From the NCBI GenBank assembly GCA_964409645.1, contig CAYPEK010000016.1, positions 1-59,446 of the forward strand: 59,446 nt of DNA. Reading direction: 5' to 3'. Every line of letters begins with the position of its first letter. The first letter of the stretch is position 1. The notes beneath the pieces are model-generated. The model was not told the origin of the DNA, did no database searches, and saw only the letters and a program-made list of their open reading frames with translations. Position numbers and translations under genes: made by a program. This DNA is from CAYPEK01 sp964409645. Its GTDB lineage: Bacteria > UBP15 > UBA6099. Shown piece by piece: positions 26,353 to 34,838 of the stretch.

Positions 26353-27639
26353 ATGACGGAGATAGTAGATGTATGGGCAAGGGAGATCATCGATTCCAGA
26401 GGGAATCCGACTGTTGAGGTCGAGGTAACGCTATCGAGCGGAGCTATGGGGCGCGCGGCAGTGCCGTCGGGAGCATCGACGGGCAAGCGCGAGGCTGTCG
26501 AATTGCGCGACGGCGATCCTAAAAGATACAACAAGAACGGAGTGCTCAAGGCAGTCGAGAATGTGAACGAGATTATCGCCGAAGAAGTTGTCGGGCTCGA
26601 CGCGCTGGACCAGACGGAAATCGACAACCTGTTGATCGATCTGGACGGAACGGAGTTCAAGAGCAAACTCGGAGCGAATGCGACGCTCGGCGTGTCGCTT
26701 GCGACGGCGAAGGCGGCCGCGGATGCGCTCGCGCTGCCGTTGTACAGATACATCGGCGGTGTGAATGCGAAGGTGCTCCCGGTGCCGATGATGAACGTCC
26801 TGAACGGCGGAAAACACGCGGACAACAACGTGGACCTGCAGGAGTTCATGATAATGCCGGTGGGAGCGGAGACGTTCTCGGAAGCGGTGCGGATGGGCGC
26901 GGAGACGTTCCACACGCTGAAGAAGGTTTTAAAGGATAAAGGATACAACACGGCGGTAGGCGACGAGGGCGGTTTCGCGCCGGACCTGAAGTCGAACGAG
27001 GAAGCGGTGGAACTGCTGCTTGTGGCGATATCGAAAGCCGGATACGAAGGCAAGATCAAGATCGCGCTCGACCCGGCGGCGAGTGAGTTGTTCGAGGACG
27101 GCGTCTATCTGCTCAACGGCGGCAAGGAAAAGCTGACGCCCGCTCAGATGGTGGACTTCTACGCGGACTGGGTCTCAAAGTACCCGATCGTGTCGATTGA
27201 AGACGGGCTCGCGCAGGATGACTGGACGGGTTGGAAGCTGATCACCGAGAAGCTCGGCAACAAGATTCAGCTTGTCGGCGACGACCTGTTCGTGACGAAC
27301 ACGAAGATTTTCGCGGAGGGGATCGAGAAGGGCCTTGCGAACTCGATTCTGATCAAGCTGAACCAGATCGGCACGCTGACGGAAACGCTGGACGCGATCG
27401 AGATGGCGAAGAAATCCGGTTACACGGCGGTCGTGTCGCACCGTTCCGGCGAGACAGAGGACACAACGATCGCGCACGTGGTGGTTGGCACAAATGCCGG
27501 GCAGATAAAGACCGGCTCGATGTCGCGCACCGACCGTGTGGCGAAGTACAATGAGCTGCTGAGGATCGAAGAGGAACTCTGCGAGATCGGCCTGTACGGC
27601 AGCAAAAAAGGCGAGAAGCTGTTCTACAACGTGAAGTAA
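26353..27639 (+). CDS. eno: Enolase
   Basis: Enolase converts 2-phosphoglycerate to phosphoenolpyruvate in glycolysis and gluconeogenesis. The 428-residue protein has the family's full length and motifs: the WAREIIDSRGNPTVEVEV start, LGANATLGVSLA, the metal-binding region with VSIEDGLAQDDW and VGDDLFVTN, and the active-site SHRSGETEDTTIAHV. An AGGGAGGGTG ribosome site precedes the ATG. It stands alone as a transcription unit, with its own promoter and a strong terminator 50 bases after the stop. Confidence 0.98.
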   Translation: MTEIVDVWAREIIDSRGNPTVEVEVTLSSGAMGRAAVPSGASTGKREAVELRDGDPKRYNKNGVLKAVENVNEIIAEEVVGLDALDQTEIDNLLIDLDGTEFKSKLGANATLGVSLATAKAAADALALPLYRYIGGVNAKVLPVPMMNVLNGGKHADNNVDLQEFMIMPVGAETFSEAVRMGAETFHTLKKVLKDKGYNTAVGDEGGFAPDLKSNEEAVELLLVAISKAGYEGKIKIALDPAASELFEDGVYLLNGGKEKLTPAQMVDFYADWVSKYPIVSIEDGLAQDDWTGWKLITEKLGNKIQLVGDDLFVTNTKIFAEGIEKGLANSILIKLNQIGTLTETLDAIEMAKKSGYTAVVSHRSGETEDTTIAHVVVGTNAGQIKTGSMSRTDRVAKYNELLRIEEELCEIGLYGSKKGEKLFYNVK

Positions 27640-27683
27640 CTCGGGGATTGAGAAAAGAGTTGTCATACAGAGATTAACAATAG

Positions 27684-27719
27684 AGCCGCGCCGACAGACA
27701 ATCGGCGCGGCTTTTTTTT
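27684..27719 (+). terminator. Strong terminator after eno
   Basis: An 11-bp stem AGCCGCGCCGA/TCGGCGCGGCT (27684-27694, 27702-27712) is followed by eight Ts. The next gene begins only 15 bases later with no visible promoter between, so that gene probably depends on readthrough or on a promoter inside eno. Confidence 0.93.
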
Positions 27720-27734
27720 GCGCGGAGGTCACCG

Positions 27735-29855
27735 ATGGCGAAAGCGGCAGGAGGAAAAGTCGGAAACACTACGAAACAAAAACCGGTCGCGGTGAAGAAG
27801 GCGTCGGGCAAATCGGCGGCGAACCGGAAGAAGTCGCCGTCGGCGCTGCCTGTGACGTCGTTCGGCGTGAATGTGTGCGGCGATCCCGCGCGCGCTCTCG
27901 ATCTCGAATGGCTCGAAACGAATGGGATCGGCGGATTTGCTTCGTCGAGCGTCTCGGGAGCGAACACGAGGCGCTACCACGGACTGCTCGTGGCGGCGGT
28001 GCAGCCGCCCGCGGGCCGCATAGTTGCTCTCTCCAAGCTCGAAGAAACTTTTTTTGCGCCGGAAAGCGCATTCCCGCTTTCAACAAATAAATATACCGGC
28101 GCTCTTTTCCCGGACGGCTATTCACGAATTATTTCGTTCAGTCTCGATCCGTTCCCGCGTTGGGTTTTCGGCGCGGGTGGTTGCTTAATAGAAAAAACCG
28201 TATTCCTTGAATATGAAGTCAACGCGGTCTGGATCAGATACCGACTGCTTACGAAAAAGGGCTTACCGCTGAAGAAGGCGCCGGAGGGCGTCCGATTCGC
28301 CGCGCGGCCTCTGTTCGCTTTCCGCGATTATCACCACATTGTGAGGAAGCACGACTTCTGCGACATCAGGGCAAGAGAAACTTCCGGCGGGCTTTTCCTA
28401 AAACCGTACGAGGGGTTGCCGGGGATTTACATGGAAACGAGCGGCGACGGTTTCCATGACGCGCCGGATTGGTATTACAACTTCGAGTACGAACGAGAGC
28501 TTGAACGCGGTCTCGATTATGTGGAAGACCTTTTTTCGCCGGGTGTATTCGAGTCGATGACTGGAGTTGCGGAGTGGATATTAAGGTTTTCTTTTAATAA
28601 GTGTTACGAATGTGTTGAGGGGCAGGGCGGTATTGCCGACGAGTTGGAACTGCGGATGTCAGCGGAGCTCGAGCGGCGGAAATCACTCTGTGCGAATTTC
28701 GAAGGCGCGGACGATACGGCGAGGAAGCTCGCGGTATCGGCGGATCAGTTCATCGTAAAACGCGGGCAGTCGGGCCGCACGGTTATCGCCGGTTATCACT
28801 GGTTCACTGACTGGGGCCGCGACACGATGATCTCTCTGCCGGGACTGGCGCTGGCGACGGGCCGTTTCGAGGTGTCGCGCGAGATTCTGACAACATTCTC
28901 GAAGCACGCGCGATACGGGTTGCTGCCGAACCGGTTTCCGGAAGCGGGGGAATCGCCGAGTTACAATTCAGTGGATGCGGCACTGTTGTATATTCTCACG
29001 GTGAACGAGTACATCAAGGCATCGGGCGACGAGGGCATTCTGCGCGAGGTCTGGGGAACTATGGAGTCGATAATCGGCGGATTCCGGCAGGGAACGCTGA
29101 ACGATATTTTCATGGACGACGACGGGCTGATCTCGGCGGGCGGGCCGGGCACGCAGTTGACGTGGATGGACGCGAAGGTGGGCGACTGGGTTGTGACGCC
29201 GCGGCACGGCAAGGCGGTGGAGATCAATGCGATGTGGTACAACTGCCTCTGCGAGATGGCGGAGCTTGCGCCGCAAGTCGATGTGGACGGTTCGTTTTAC
29301 AGCGGGCTGGCGTCTATTGTGAAGGCCGAGTTCGAAAGCAGATTCTGGAACGGTGAGAAGGGCTGCATGTACGACGTTGTGAGAGGAGACTTTTCCGACG
29401 GCGCCGTGCGTCCGAATCAGGCGATCGCGCTGGCGCTGCCGCGAGAGTTGCTAGACAGCGACAAGCGTGAGTCGGCGCTGAGGGTGATCGAGCGGAAGCT
29501 GCTGACGCCGTACGGGCTGAGGAGCCTCGCCCCGGACGAGCCGGGCTACCGCGGGCGTTACGCCGGCGGCGTTATCGATCGCGACGGGGCGTACCATCAG
29601 GGAACGGTGTGGGGTTGGCTGATGGGGCCGTTCGTGTTCGCGCTGTGGAACGTGAGAGGCAGGACGCCCGAGACGATGAAATATGTGGCGGAGCTGATAA
29701 AGCCGCTCGAACAGCATCTGAGCGAGGCGGGTCTGAATTCTGTATCGGAGATATTTGACGGCGACGCGCCGCACAAGCCTTGCGGGTGCATAGCGCAGGC
29801 GTGGAGCGTGGCGGAACTATTAAGGATAAAAAATGAACTGAATAAGTATTATTAA
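27735..29855 (+). CDS. Glycogen debranching enzyme (amylo-alpha-1,6-glucosidase type)
   Basis: The 706-residue protein matches the bacterial and archaeal glycogen debranching family. The amino domain has LEWLETNGIGGFASSSVSG and NTRRYHGLLVA. The catalytic (alpha/alpha)6 domain contains GYHWFTDWGRDTMISLPGL and DAALLYILTVNEY, with an acidic residue (D of WGRD) at the expected catalytic site. It would cut alpha-1,6 branches during glycogen or starch breakdown. The first 35 residues are a Lys- and Ala-rich extension not usual for the family. GGAGG at 27723 is a good ribosome site. No other glycogen gene is adjacent. Confidence 0.93.
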   Translation: MAKAAGGKVGNTTKQKPVAVKKASGKSAANRKKSPSALPVTSFGVNVCGDPARALDLEWLETNGIGGFASSSVSGANTRRYHGLLVAAVQPPAGRIVALSKLEETFFAPESAFPLSTNKYTGALFPDGYSRIISFSLDPFPRWVFGAGGCLIEKTVFLEYEVNAVWIRYRLLTKKGLPLKKAPEGVRFAARPLFAFRDYHHIVRKHDFCDIRARETSGGLFLKPYEGLPGIYMETSGDGFHDAPDWYYNFEYERELERGLDYVEDLFSPGVFESMTGVAEWILRFSFNKCYECVEGQGGIADELELRMSAELERRKSLCANFEGADDTARKLAVSADQFIVKRGQSGRTVIAGYHWFTDWGRDTMISLPGLALATGRFEVSREILTTFSKHARYGLLPNRFPEAGESPSYNSVDAALLYILTVNEYIKASGDEGILREVWGTMESIIGGFRQGTLNDIFMDDDGLISAGGPGTQLTWMDAKVGDWVVTPRHGKAVEINAMWYNCLCEMAELAPQVDVDGSFYSGLASIVKAEFESRFWNGEKGCMYDVVRGDFSDGAVRPNQAIALALPRELLDSDKRESALRVIERKLLTPYGLRSLAPDEPGYRGRYAGGVIDRDGAYHQGTVWGWLMGPFVFALWNVRGRTPETMKYVAELIKPLEQHLSEAGLNSVSEIFDGDAPHKPCGCIAQAWSVAELLRIKNELNKYY

Positions 29856-29925
29856 CCCAGAAACAGGGCGTTTTTTTTGTGGTATATTCGGTTTTTAGCT
29901 TAAAACAGATATTTTTTTCTCCGGG

Positions 29926-29953
29926 TTGATTAAATTCCCCTGTGTGCTAAAAT
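29926..29953 (+). promoter_or_regulatory. Candidate promoter for the rpsF operon
   Basis: TTGATT (29926-29931), a 16-base spacer and TAAAAT (29948-29953). It leaves a leader of about 80 bases before the TTG start of rpsF. Confidence 0.5.
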
Positions 29954-29966
29954 ACTTTGAACCTTT

Positions 29967-30007
29967 CTGCTCCACGCGAAGCGGACAACGGCGCGTAGTA
30001 AATGCAG
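29967..30007 (+). promoter_or_regulatory. Possible structured rpsF leader
   Basis: Two nested stems can form: CTGC/GCAG (29967-29970 with 30004-30007) and ACGCG/CGCGT (29974-29978 with 29992-29996). The loop contains GCGGACAACGG. Leaders of rpsF-rpsR operons in other bacteria often bind S6:S18 to autoregulate. This is a candidate only. Confidence 0.3.
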
Positions 30008-30038
30008 TGGGGCCAATAGACCGAGGGGAGGTAAACCG

Positions 30039-30332
30039 TTGAGTAATATTGCTTATGAATTGTTGTTTCTTGCTGAGCCGACGCTCGAACAGGAGCGGCT
30101 GGCAGCCATCCAAGAGAGAATCACAAATCTGATCTCACAGGGCGAAGGTGTCGTCGATTCTGTTGATGACTGGGGCATCCGCAGGCTTGCCTATCAGATC
30201 AAGAAGTTCGATGAAGGCCGCTACATACTGGTCAATTTCCAGTGCCCTACATCGAGGATCGAGGCGCTTAACAAGCAGATGAGGCTCATGCAGGACGTGC
30301 TCAGGTTCGTGGTTGTCAGGAAGGGAGACTGA
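30039..30332 (+). CDS. rpsF: 30S ribosomal protein S6
   Basis: S6 binds the central domain of 16S rRNA together with S18. The 97-residue product has the S6 fold sequence (YELLFLAEPTLEQERLAAI, then WGIRRLAYQIKKFDEGRYIL). The start is TTG at 30039, fixed by a strong GAGGGGAGG site (30023-30031); no in-frame ATG fits the family amino end. The gene heads the widespread rpsF-ssb-rpsR-rplI order, five bases before ssb. Confidence 0.97.
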   Translation: MSNIAYELLFLAEPTLEQERLAAIQERITNLISQGEGVVDSVDDWGIRRLAYQIKKFDEGRYILVNFQCPTSRIEALNKQMRLMQDVLRFVVVRKGD

Positions 30333-30337
30333 TCCTG

Positions 30338-30907
30338 ATGCTCAATCGCGTAATTCTGATAGGTCGCCTGACGAGGGACCCGGAACTGAAGCACACCGCC
30401 ACGGCGGGAGTGCCGATGGCGCGATTCACGCTCGCTGTTGACCGGCCTTTTCAGCCGCGCGGAAGAGAAGGCGCCGCAGGACAGCCTCAGCAGAAAGAAA
30501 CGGATTTCATCCGCATCGTCTGTTGGAGCAAGTTGGCGGAACTGTGCGCGAAGCATCTCGAACGCGGACGCCTTGTGGCGATTGAAGGGCGGCTTGAGGT
30601 CCGGAACTGGGAAACGGTAACGGGCGAGCGCCGGACGATGACCGAGGTGCGGGCGTCGGATGTGCGGTTTCTCGACCGCGCGCCGCAGCGCGGCTCGGAG
30701 CCGGACGAAGGCTACGGCGACAGCGGTTACGATGCCTACGAGGGCGGACACGATGCGCCTCGCGCGCCTCGTGCGCCGCAGCAGTCCGCACCACCGGCGG
30801 GGGCGCCCGCCGCGGGCGGAAGGAAAGATTTCGGAAAATTCGATAATTCCAAGATCGACGAAGAGATAGACTTGGACGACGACGATCCGTATAAGGAGGA
30901 CTTCTAA
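30338..30907 (+). CDS. ssb: Single-stranded DNA-binding protein
   Basis: SSB coats single-stranded DNA in replication and repair. The 189-residue protein has the OB fold (MLNRVILIGRLTRDPELK, FTLAVDRPF, DFIRIVCWSKLAELCAKHLE, VAIEGRLEVRNWE) over residues 1-110. A flexible Gly/Ala/Pro/Arg-rich tail follows, ending in the acidic tip DLDDDDPYKEDF. The tip has a terminal Phe but lacks the exact PF of the usual DDDIPF partner-docking motif. It sits between rpsF and rpsR, one base before the latter. Confidence 0.97.
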   Translation: MLNRVILIGRLTRDPELKHTATAGVPMARFTLAVDRPFQPRGREGAAGQPQQKETDFIRIVCWSKLAELCAKHLERGRLVAIEGRLEVRNWETVTGERRTMTEVRASDVRFLDRAPQRGSEPDEGYGDSGYDAYEGGHDAPRAPRAPQQSAPPAGAPAAGGRKDFGKFDNSKIDEEIDLDDDDPYKEDF

Positions 30908-30908
30908 G

Positions 30909-31172
30909 ATGTCTGATTCTGCAAGAGGAAGAGGCGGTAAAAAGAAAAAAGGATTCTTCCGGAAACGCTCCCGGAAGGTTTGTGAATTCTGCGTCGATAA
31001 AAATCTGGGGATCGATTACAAGAACCACGACCAGATGCACAAGTACATCACAGACCGCGGAAAAATTAAGCCGCGGCGCATGTCCGGCTGCTGCGCGAAG
31101 CACCAGCGGAAGATAACCATCCAACTCAAACGCGCGAGAGAGATGGCGCTGATCCCCTACAGCAAAGACTGA
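30909..31172 (+). CDS. rpsR: 30S ribosomal protein S18
   Basis: The 87-residue protein has the S18 core: KVCEFC, then DQMHKYITDRGKIKPRRMSG, then CCAKHQRKITIQLKRAREMAL. The pairs C-x-x-C and CC may bind zinc, as in zinc-containing S18 variants. A Lys/Arg/Gly-rich amino end (about 20 residues) is typical. AAGGAGGA overlaps the ssb end and serves as the ribosome site, implying coupling. Confidence 0.97.
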   Translation: MSDSARGRGGKKKKGFFRKRSRKVCEFCVDKNLGIDYKNHDQMHKYITDRGKIKPRRMSGCCAKHQRKITIQLKRAREMALIPYSKD

Positions 31173-31202
31173 CGCACAGCAGAGCGAAAGGAGTTAACCG
31201 AG

Positions 31203-31811
31203 ATGAAAGTCATAATGTTGAAAGACGTTGAGAACGTCGGAGATAAAAATGAAGTAAAGAACGTGGCGGCAGGCTACGCGAGAAATTTTCTGTTCCCGAG
31301 AAACCTTGCACAACCCGCGGACGAAGCCGGCATGAAGCAGCTCGCGAACCGCATGAAGTACGCCAAGAGGCGCGAGGCGGTTATCGAGGCGAAGCTTGCT
31401 CAGTTGATGGGCAAGGTGCATGGCGCGAAGATCGAGGTCAAGGCGCACACGGGCGTCGAAGGCAAGCTCTACGGATCGGTCACCGCGAAACACATCGCGG
31501 CGGTTCTGACGGAAAAGCTCGGCATCGAAGTCGATAAGAAGCGCGTCAAACTGGACGAAGCGATCAAGCAGACCGGTGAATATCAGGTTACAGTGGACAT
31601 GTCGCAGGGCAGGAAAGCCGATGTGACGGTAGCCGTGGTTCCGGACGAGGAATCGATTGCGGCGGCGGCAGCAGCGGCGGCGGCTGAGGAAAAGAAGGCA
31701 AAGAAGGAAAAGCCCGAAGCCCCGGCGGCGGTGGAAGCAGCCCCTGCGCCCGAAGCGGCTTCTGAAGAACCCGCGGAAGAGAAGTCCGAGGAAGCAGCGC
31801 CTGCTGAGTGA
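31203..31811 (+). CDS. rplI: 50S ribosomal protein L9 with a long Ala/Glu-rich tail
   Basis: L9 bridges domains of 23S rRNA. Residues 1-150 match the family: MKVIMLKDVENVGDKNEVKN, then a segment reading GYARNFLFPRNLA, the long connecting helix, and a carboxy domain with KLYGSVT and RVKLDEAIKQTGEYQV. The protein is 202 residues, about 50 more than usual, because of an added tail of Ala, Glu, Lys and Pro. The tail is probably disordered. The AAAGGAG site before the ATG is good. It closes the ribosomal protein cluster; dnaB follows after a 195-base gap, as in many bacteria. Confidence 0.96.
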   Translation: MKVIMLKDVENVGDKNEVKNVAAGYARNFLFPRNLAQPADEAGMKQLANRMKYAKRREAVIEAKLAQLMGKVHGAKIEVKAHTGVEGKLYGSVTAKHIAAVLTEKLGIEVDKKRVKLDEAIKQTGEYQVTVDMSQGRKADVTVAVVPDEESIAAAAAAAAAEEKKAKKEKPEAPAAVEAAPAPEAASEEPAEEKSEEAAPAE

Positions 31812-31968
31812 AAACAGGCCTAAATGGCGGGTCGGGATATACCCGTTGTTTCGTATCGCCGGCGTTCCGGCGGACGATTTTCAGAGCTTTTTTCACCTAC
31901 GGAAAACCGAACCCGGATTTTCTTTAAAAGTTTTTATTTAAAACGTCCATAAAGACTAGTTCTTAATA

Positions 31969-31974
31969 TATAAT
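31969..31974 (+). promoter_or_regulatory. Candidate -10 box for dnaB
   Basis: TATAAT lies 33 bases before the dnaB ATG in an AT-rich stretch. The -35 region is not convincing. The 195-base gap before dnaB also holds a short GC hairpin (31857-31862/31867-31872) that lacks a close T-run. Confidence 0.35.
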
Positions 31975-32006
31975 GATTGCCAATTTTCAGAGGGGCCGGT
32001 TATTTT

Positions 32007-33401
32007 ATGGCTGACGATGTAAAACTGGTAAAAGTGCCGCCGCAGAGTATCGAAAACGAGCAAGCGGTTCTCGGTTCGATGATACTCGACCGCGACGCGA
32101 TCGACACGGCGAGCAGCACGCTCCGCGCGGAGGATTTCTACGCGGAGAAACACGGCGAGATTTTTAACGCCATCCTCGAACTGACTCAGAGGAACGAGCC
32201 GGTGGACATGGTGACGCTGATCGAGTTGCTTAACCGCAAGGGGCTGCTCGAAAAAATAGGCGGGCCGGCCTACCTAACAACGCTCGTCGAATGTGTTCCC
32301 ACTCCTAAGAGCATTGCCACTTATGCTAAGATCGTAAACGATAAGTCGGTTCTGCGCGACCTGATTAAGGCTGGCAACGAGATCGTGAACAAAGGCTACA
32401 ACGGCGAGGGCGAAGTGGACGAGATTGTGTCCGTTTCGGAAAAGATGCTGTATGACATCTCTCGCTCGCGGGCGTTCAAAGACATCATTCAGTTCAAGCC
32501 GGTACTGCTCGAAGCGTTCAAGGAAATCGACGCGAAGTACAAGCACAGGGGTGTGGTCAGTGGTCTGCCCACCGGCTTCTCGATGTTGGACGATCTGACG
32601 TCCGGGTTCCAGAACTCGGACCTGATAATACTGGCGGCGCGGCCCGGCATGGGGAAAACCAGTCTCGCGCTGAATTTCTGCGAAAGCCTAGCGGCCGACA
32701 AAAAGATCGGGGTCGGGATATTCAGTCTCGAAATGTCATCGACACAGCTTGCGACGCGGCTGCTTTGCGCGCGTTCGCAGGTGGACGCTCAGGCGCTCCG
32801 GAAGGGTTTTCTAGTGAACGACGATTGGCCCCGGCTGCGGGAGGCGTTCGAGGCGTACCACGACGCGCCGATCGTGATTGTGGACAACCCGAACATATCG
32901 CCGATCGAGTTGCGCTCGAAAGCGCGCCGCATGTGCCGCGAGTTCGATGTGAAATTTATCGTGGTTGATTACTTGCAGCTCATGAGCATGTCCGGCCGCA
33001 GGTACGACAACCGCGTGCAGGAAGTATCGGAAATAACGAGGCAGATGAAGATGCTCGCGCGTGAACTGGATATTCCGGTGCTGATGCTTTCCCAGCTCTC
33101 ACGCGCGGTCGAGCAGCGCGAGAATAAGAAGCCGCAGCTCTCCGATTTGCGCGATTCCGGTTCGATCGAACAGGACGCCGATATCGTGATGTTCCTCTAT
33201 CGCGAGGAATATTATAAGGATAAAGATAAGAAACAAAGAAGCGGACACGATGATGACGAAGAGGATATGCCCGAAGTCAGCAAGAAGGCCGAGCTGGCGA
33301 TCGCCAAGCACAGACGCGGCCCGACGGGTGTTTGCAACATGGTGTTCCTGAATCAATATACGAAATTCGTGGAATCCACGGACAGGGAGCCTTATAGTTG
33401 A
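32007..33401 (+). CDS. dnaB: Replicative DNA helicase DnaB
   Basis: DnaB is the hexameric helicase at the replication fork. I use ATG 32007 rather than the upstream TTG because MADDVKLVKVPPQSIENEQ matches the family amino end and GAGGGG lies 11 bases upstream. The 464-residue protein has the amino helical domain (to about 150) and a RecA-like domain: Walker A AARPGMGKTS, a helix with FSLEMSSTQLATRLL, Walker B FIVVDYLQLM, and DSGSIEQDADIVMFLYREEYY with the arginine-finger region. An acidic insertion (about residues 410-430, Lys- then Asp/Glu-rich) is slightly longer than in many homologues. Confidence 0.97.
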   Translation: MADDVKLVKVPPQSIENEQAVLGSMILDRDAIDTASSTLRAEDFYAEKHGEIFNAILELTQRNEPVDMVTLIELLNRKGLLEKIGGPAYLTTLVECVPTPKSIATYAKIVNDKSVLRDLIKAGNEIVNKGYNGEGEVDEIVSVSEKMLYDISRSRAFKDIIQFKPVLLEAFKEIDAKYKHRGVVSGLPTGFSMLDDLTSGFQNSDLIILAARPGMGKTSLALNFCESLAADKKIGVGIFSLEMSSTQLATRLLCARSQVDAQALRKGFLVNDDWPRLREAFEAYHDAPIVIVDNPNISPIELRSKARRMCREFDVKFIVVDYLQLMSMSGRRYDNRVQEVSEITRQMKMLARELDIPVLMLSQLSRAVEQRENKKPQLSDLRDSGSIEQDADIVMFLYREEYYKDKDKKQRSGHDDDEEDMPEVSKKAELAIAKHRRGPTGVCNMVFLNQYTKFVESTDREPYS

Positions 33402-33403
33402 TC

Positions 33404-33428
33404 CGCGTTATGAACGCGCCGCTTTTTT
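33404..33428 (+). terminator. Probable terminator after dnaB
   Basis: CGCGTT/AACGCG (33404-33409, 33413-33418) with an ATG loop is followed after CCGC by eight Ts. The offset from stem to T-run makes this a moderate call. Confidence 0.55.
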
Positions 33429-33489
33429 TTATGGCGCAAATGTGAAATTTGTAACAATAGGGTTTGCGAGATAAGACGGAGGCTTGAAG

Positions 33490-34767
33490 ATGAAGGTGCT
33501 GGTTGTCGGAGGCGGCGGACGCGAACACACGCTTTGCTGGAAGCTGGCGCAGGGAAGCGCCGTCGAAAAGGTGTACTGCGCGCCGGGCAACGCCGGTATC
33601 GAGGGCGTGGCGGAATGTGTGCCGATAGCGGCGGACGAAGTCGGCAAACTGCGCGATTTTGCCAAAACGCAAAGCATCGACCTGACAGTGGTCGGGCCCG
33701 AACTGCCGCTCACTCTCGGCATCTCGGACGCTTTTCGGGCTGACGGGCTGAAAGTTTTCGGCCCGGTGGCGGCTGCCGCGCAGCTCGAAGGCAGCAAGGT
33801 TTTCGCGAAGGAATTCATGAAGGAAATGGGCATCCCGAGCGCGGGGTTCGAGTCGTTCGGCTCGCTCGACGCAGCTCTGGCCCATCTCGATAAAATCCCG
33901 TATCCGACTGTTGTGAAAGCGGACGGGCTCGCCGCGGGCAAGGGCGTGCTGGTCGCGAAGTCGAAGGCTGAGGCGGCGGATTTTTTAAGGCAGGTTATGG
34001 CCGACAAGGTTTTCGGCGAGGCGGGCGGCCGCGTGATAATCGAGGATTGCCTCGACGGCGAGGAGACATCCATTCTCGCGCTCACGGACGGCAAGGACAT
34101 GGTTGTGCTGACGCCGTCTCAGGACCACAAGCGTGCGTTCGACAACGACGAAGGCCCGAACACGGGCGGCATGGGCGCGTACTCGCCTGTGTCTATCGTG
34201 ACGCCGGAAATGGTCGGCGTGATTCGCGACAGGGTGCTCCAGCCGGTTGTGGACGGGATGAACAAGCGCGGCACGCCGTTTGTCGGAGTGATCTACGCCG
34301 GAATGATGCTGAGCGGCAAGGGGCCGCAGGTGCTCGAATTCAATGTGCGGTTCGGCGATCCGGAGACGCAGGTTGTTGTGCCTCTCATCGAGGGCGATCT
34401 CGCGGAGATGTGTCTCTCGGCGGCCGAGGGCAGGCTCGCGGAAGCTAAATGGCAACCGGCGAGCCGTGCGGCGATGTGCGTCGTGATGGCGGCCGGCGGC
34501 TATCCGGGCGGTTACGAAAAAGGGAAGCCGATCAGCGGCATTGAAAGTGCGGAAGCGCTTGAGGATGTGATTGTGTTCCACGCCGGAACGAAGAAGCAGG
34601 ACGGGAAGTTCGTGACGGCGGGCGGCCGCGTGCTCGGCGTGACGGGCATCGGCGCCGATCTTTCCGCCGCGCACAAGAAGGCGTACGAAGCGGTGAAGCT
34701 GATAAGCTGGGAAGGTGTTCAATACCGGAACGACATCGGAAAGCGCGATTTGGTCAGGATGAAATGA
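33490..34767 (+). CDS. purD: Phosphoribosylamine-glycine ligase PurD
   Basis: PurD (GAR synthetase) adds glycine to phosphoribosylamine in purine synthesis using ATP. The 425-residue protein has the ATP-grasp layout: MKVLVVGGGGREHTLCWKL, then VGPELPLTLGISD, the ATP-binding region VVKADGLAAGKGVLVA, SQDHKRAFDNDEGPNTGGM, and VRFGDPETQVVVPL. The start is ATG 33490, preceded by ACGGAGG; an in-frame TTG six bases earlier is less likely. No other purine gene is in the window. Confidence 0.97.
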   Translation: MKVLVVGGGGREHTLCWKLAQGSAVEKVYCAPGNAGIEGVAECVPIAADEVGKLRDFAKTQSIDLTVVGPELPLTLGISDAFRADGLKVFGPVAAAAQLEGSKVFAKEFMKEMGIPSAGFESFGSLDAALAHLDKIPYPTVVKADGLAAGKGVLVAKSKAEAADFLRQVMADKVFGEAGGRVIIEDCLDGEETSILALTDGKDMVVLTPSQDHKRAFDNDEGPNTGGMGAYSPVSIVTPEMVGVIRDRVLQPVVDGMNKRGTPFVGVIYAGMMLSGKGPQVLEFNVRFGDPETQVVVPLIEGDLAEMCLSAAEGRLAEAKWQPASRAAMCVVMAAGGYPGGYEKGKPISGIESAEALEDVIVFHAGTKKQDGKFVTAGGRVLGVTGIGADLSAAHKKAYEAVKLISWEGVQYRNDIGKRDLVRMK

Positions 34768-34838
34768 GGGTTAAGATTGCCGCGTGAGAGCGGCTTTAAA
34801 TAGGAATAAAAGAACTTTAAGTGCATAGGGGGACGAAA

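Noticed and set aside
34779..34794. Terminator after purD
   Set aside because: The stem GCCGC/GCGGC is followed by only three Ts. It is too weak to call.
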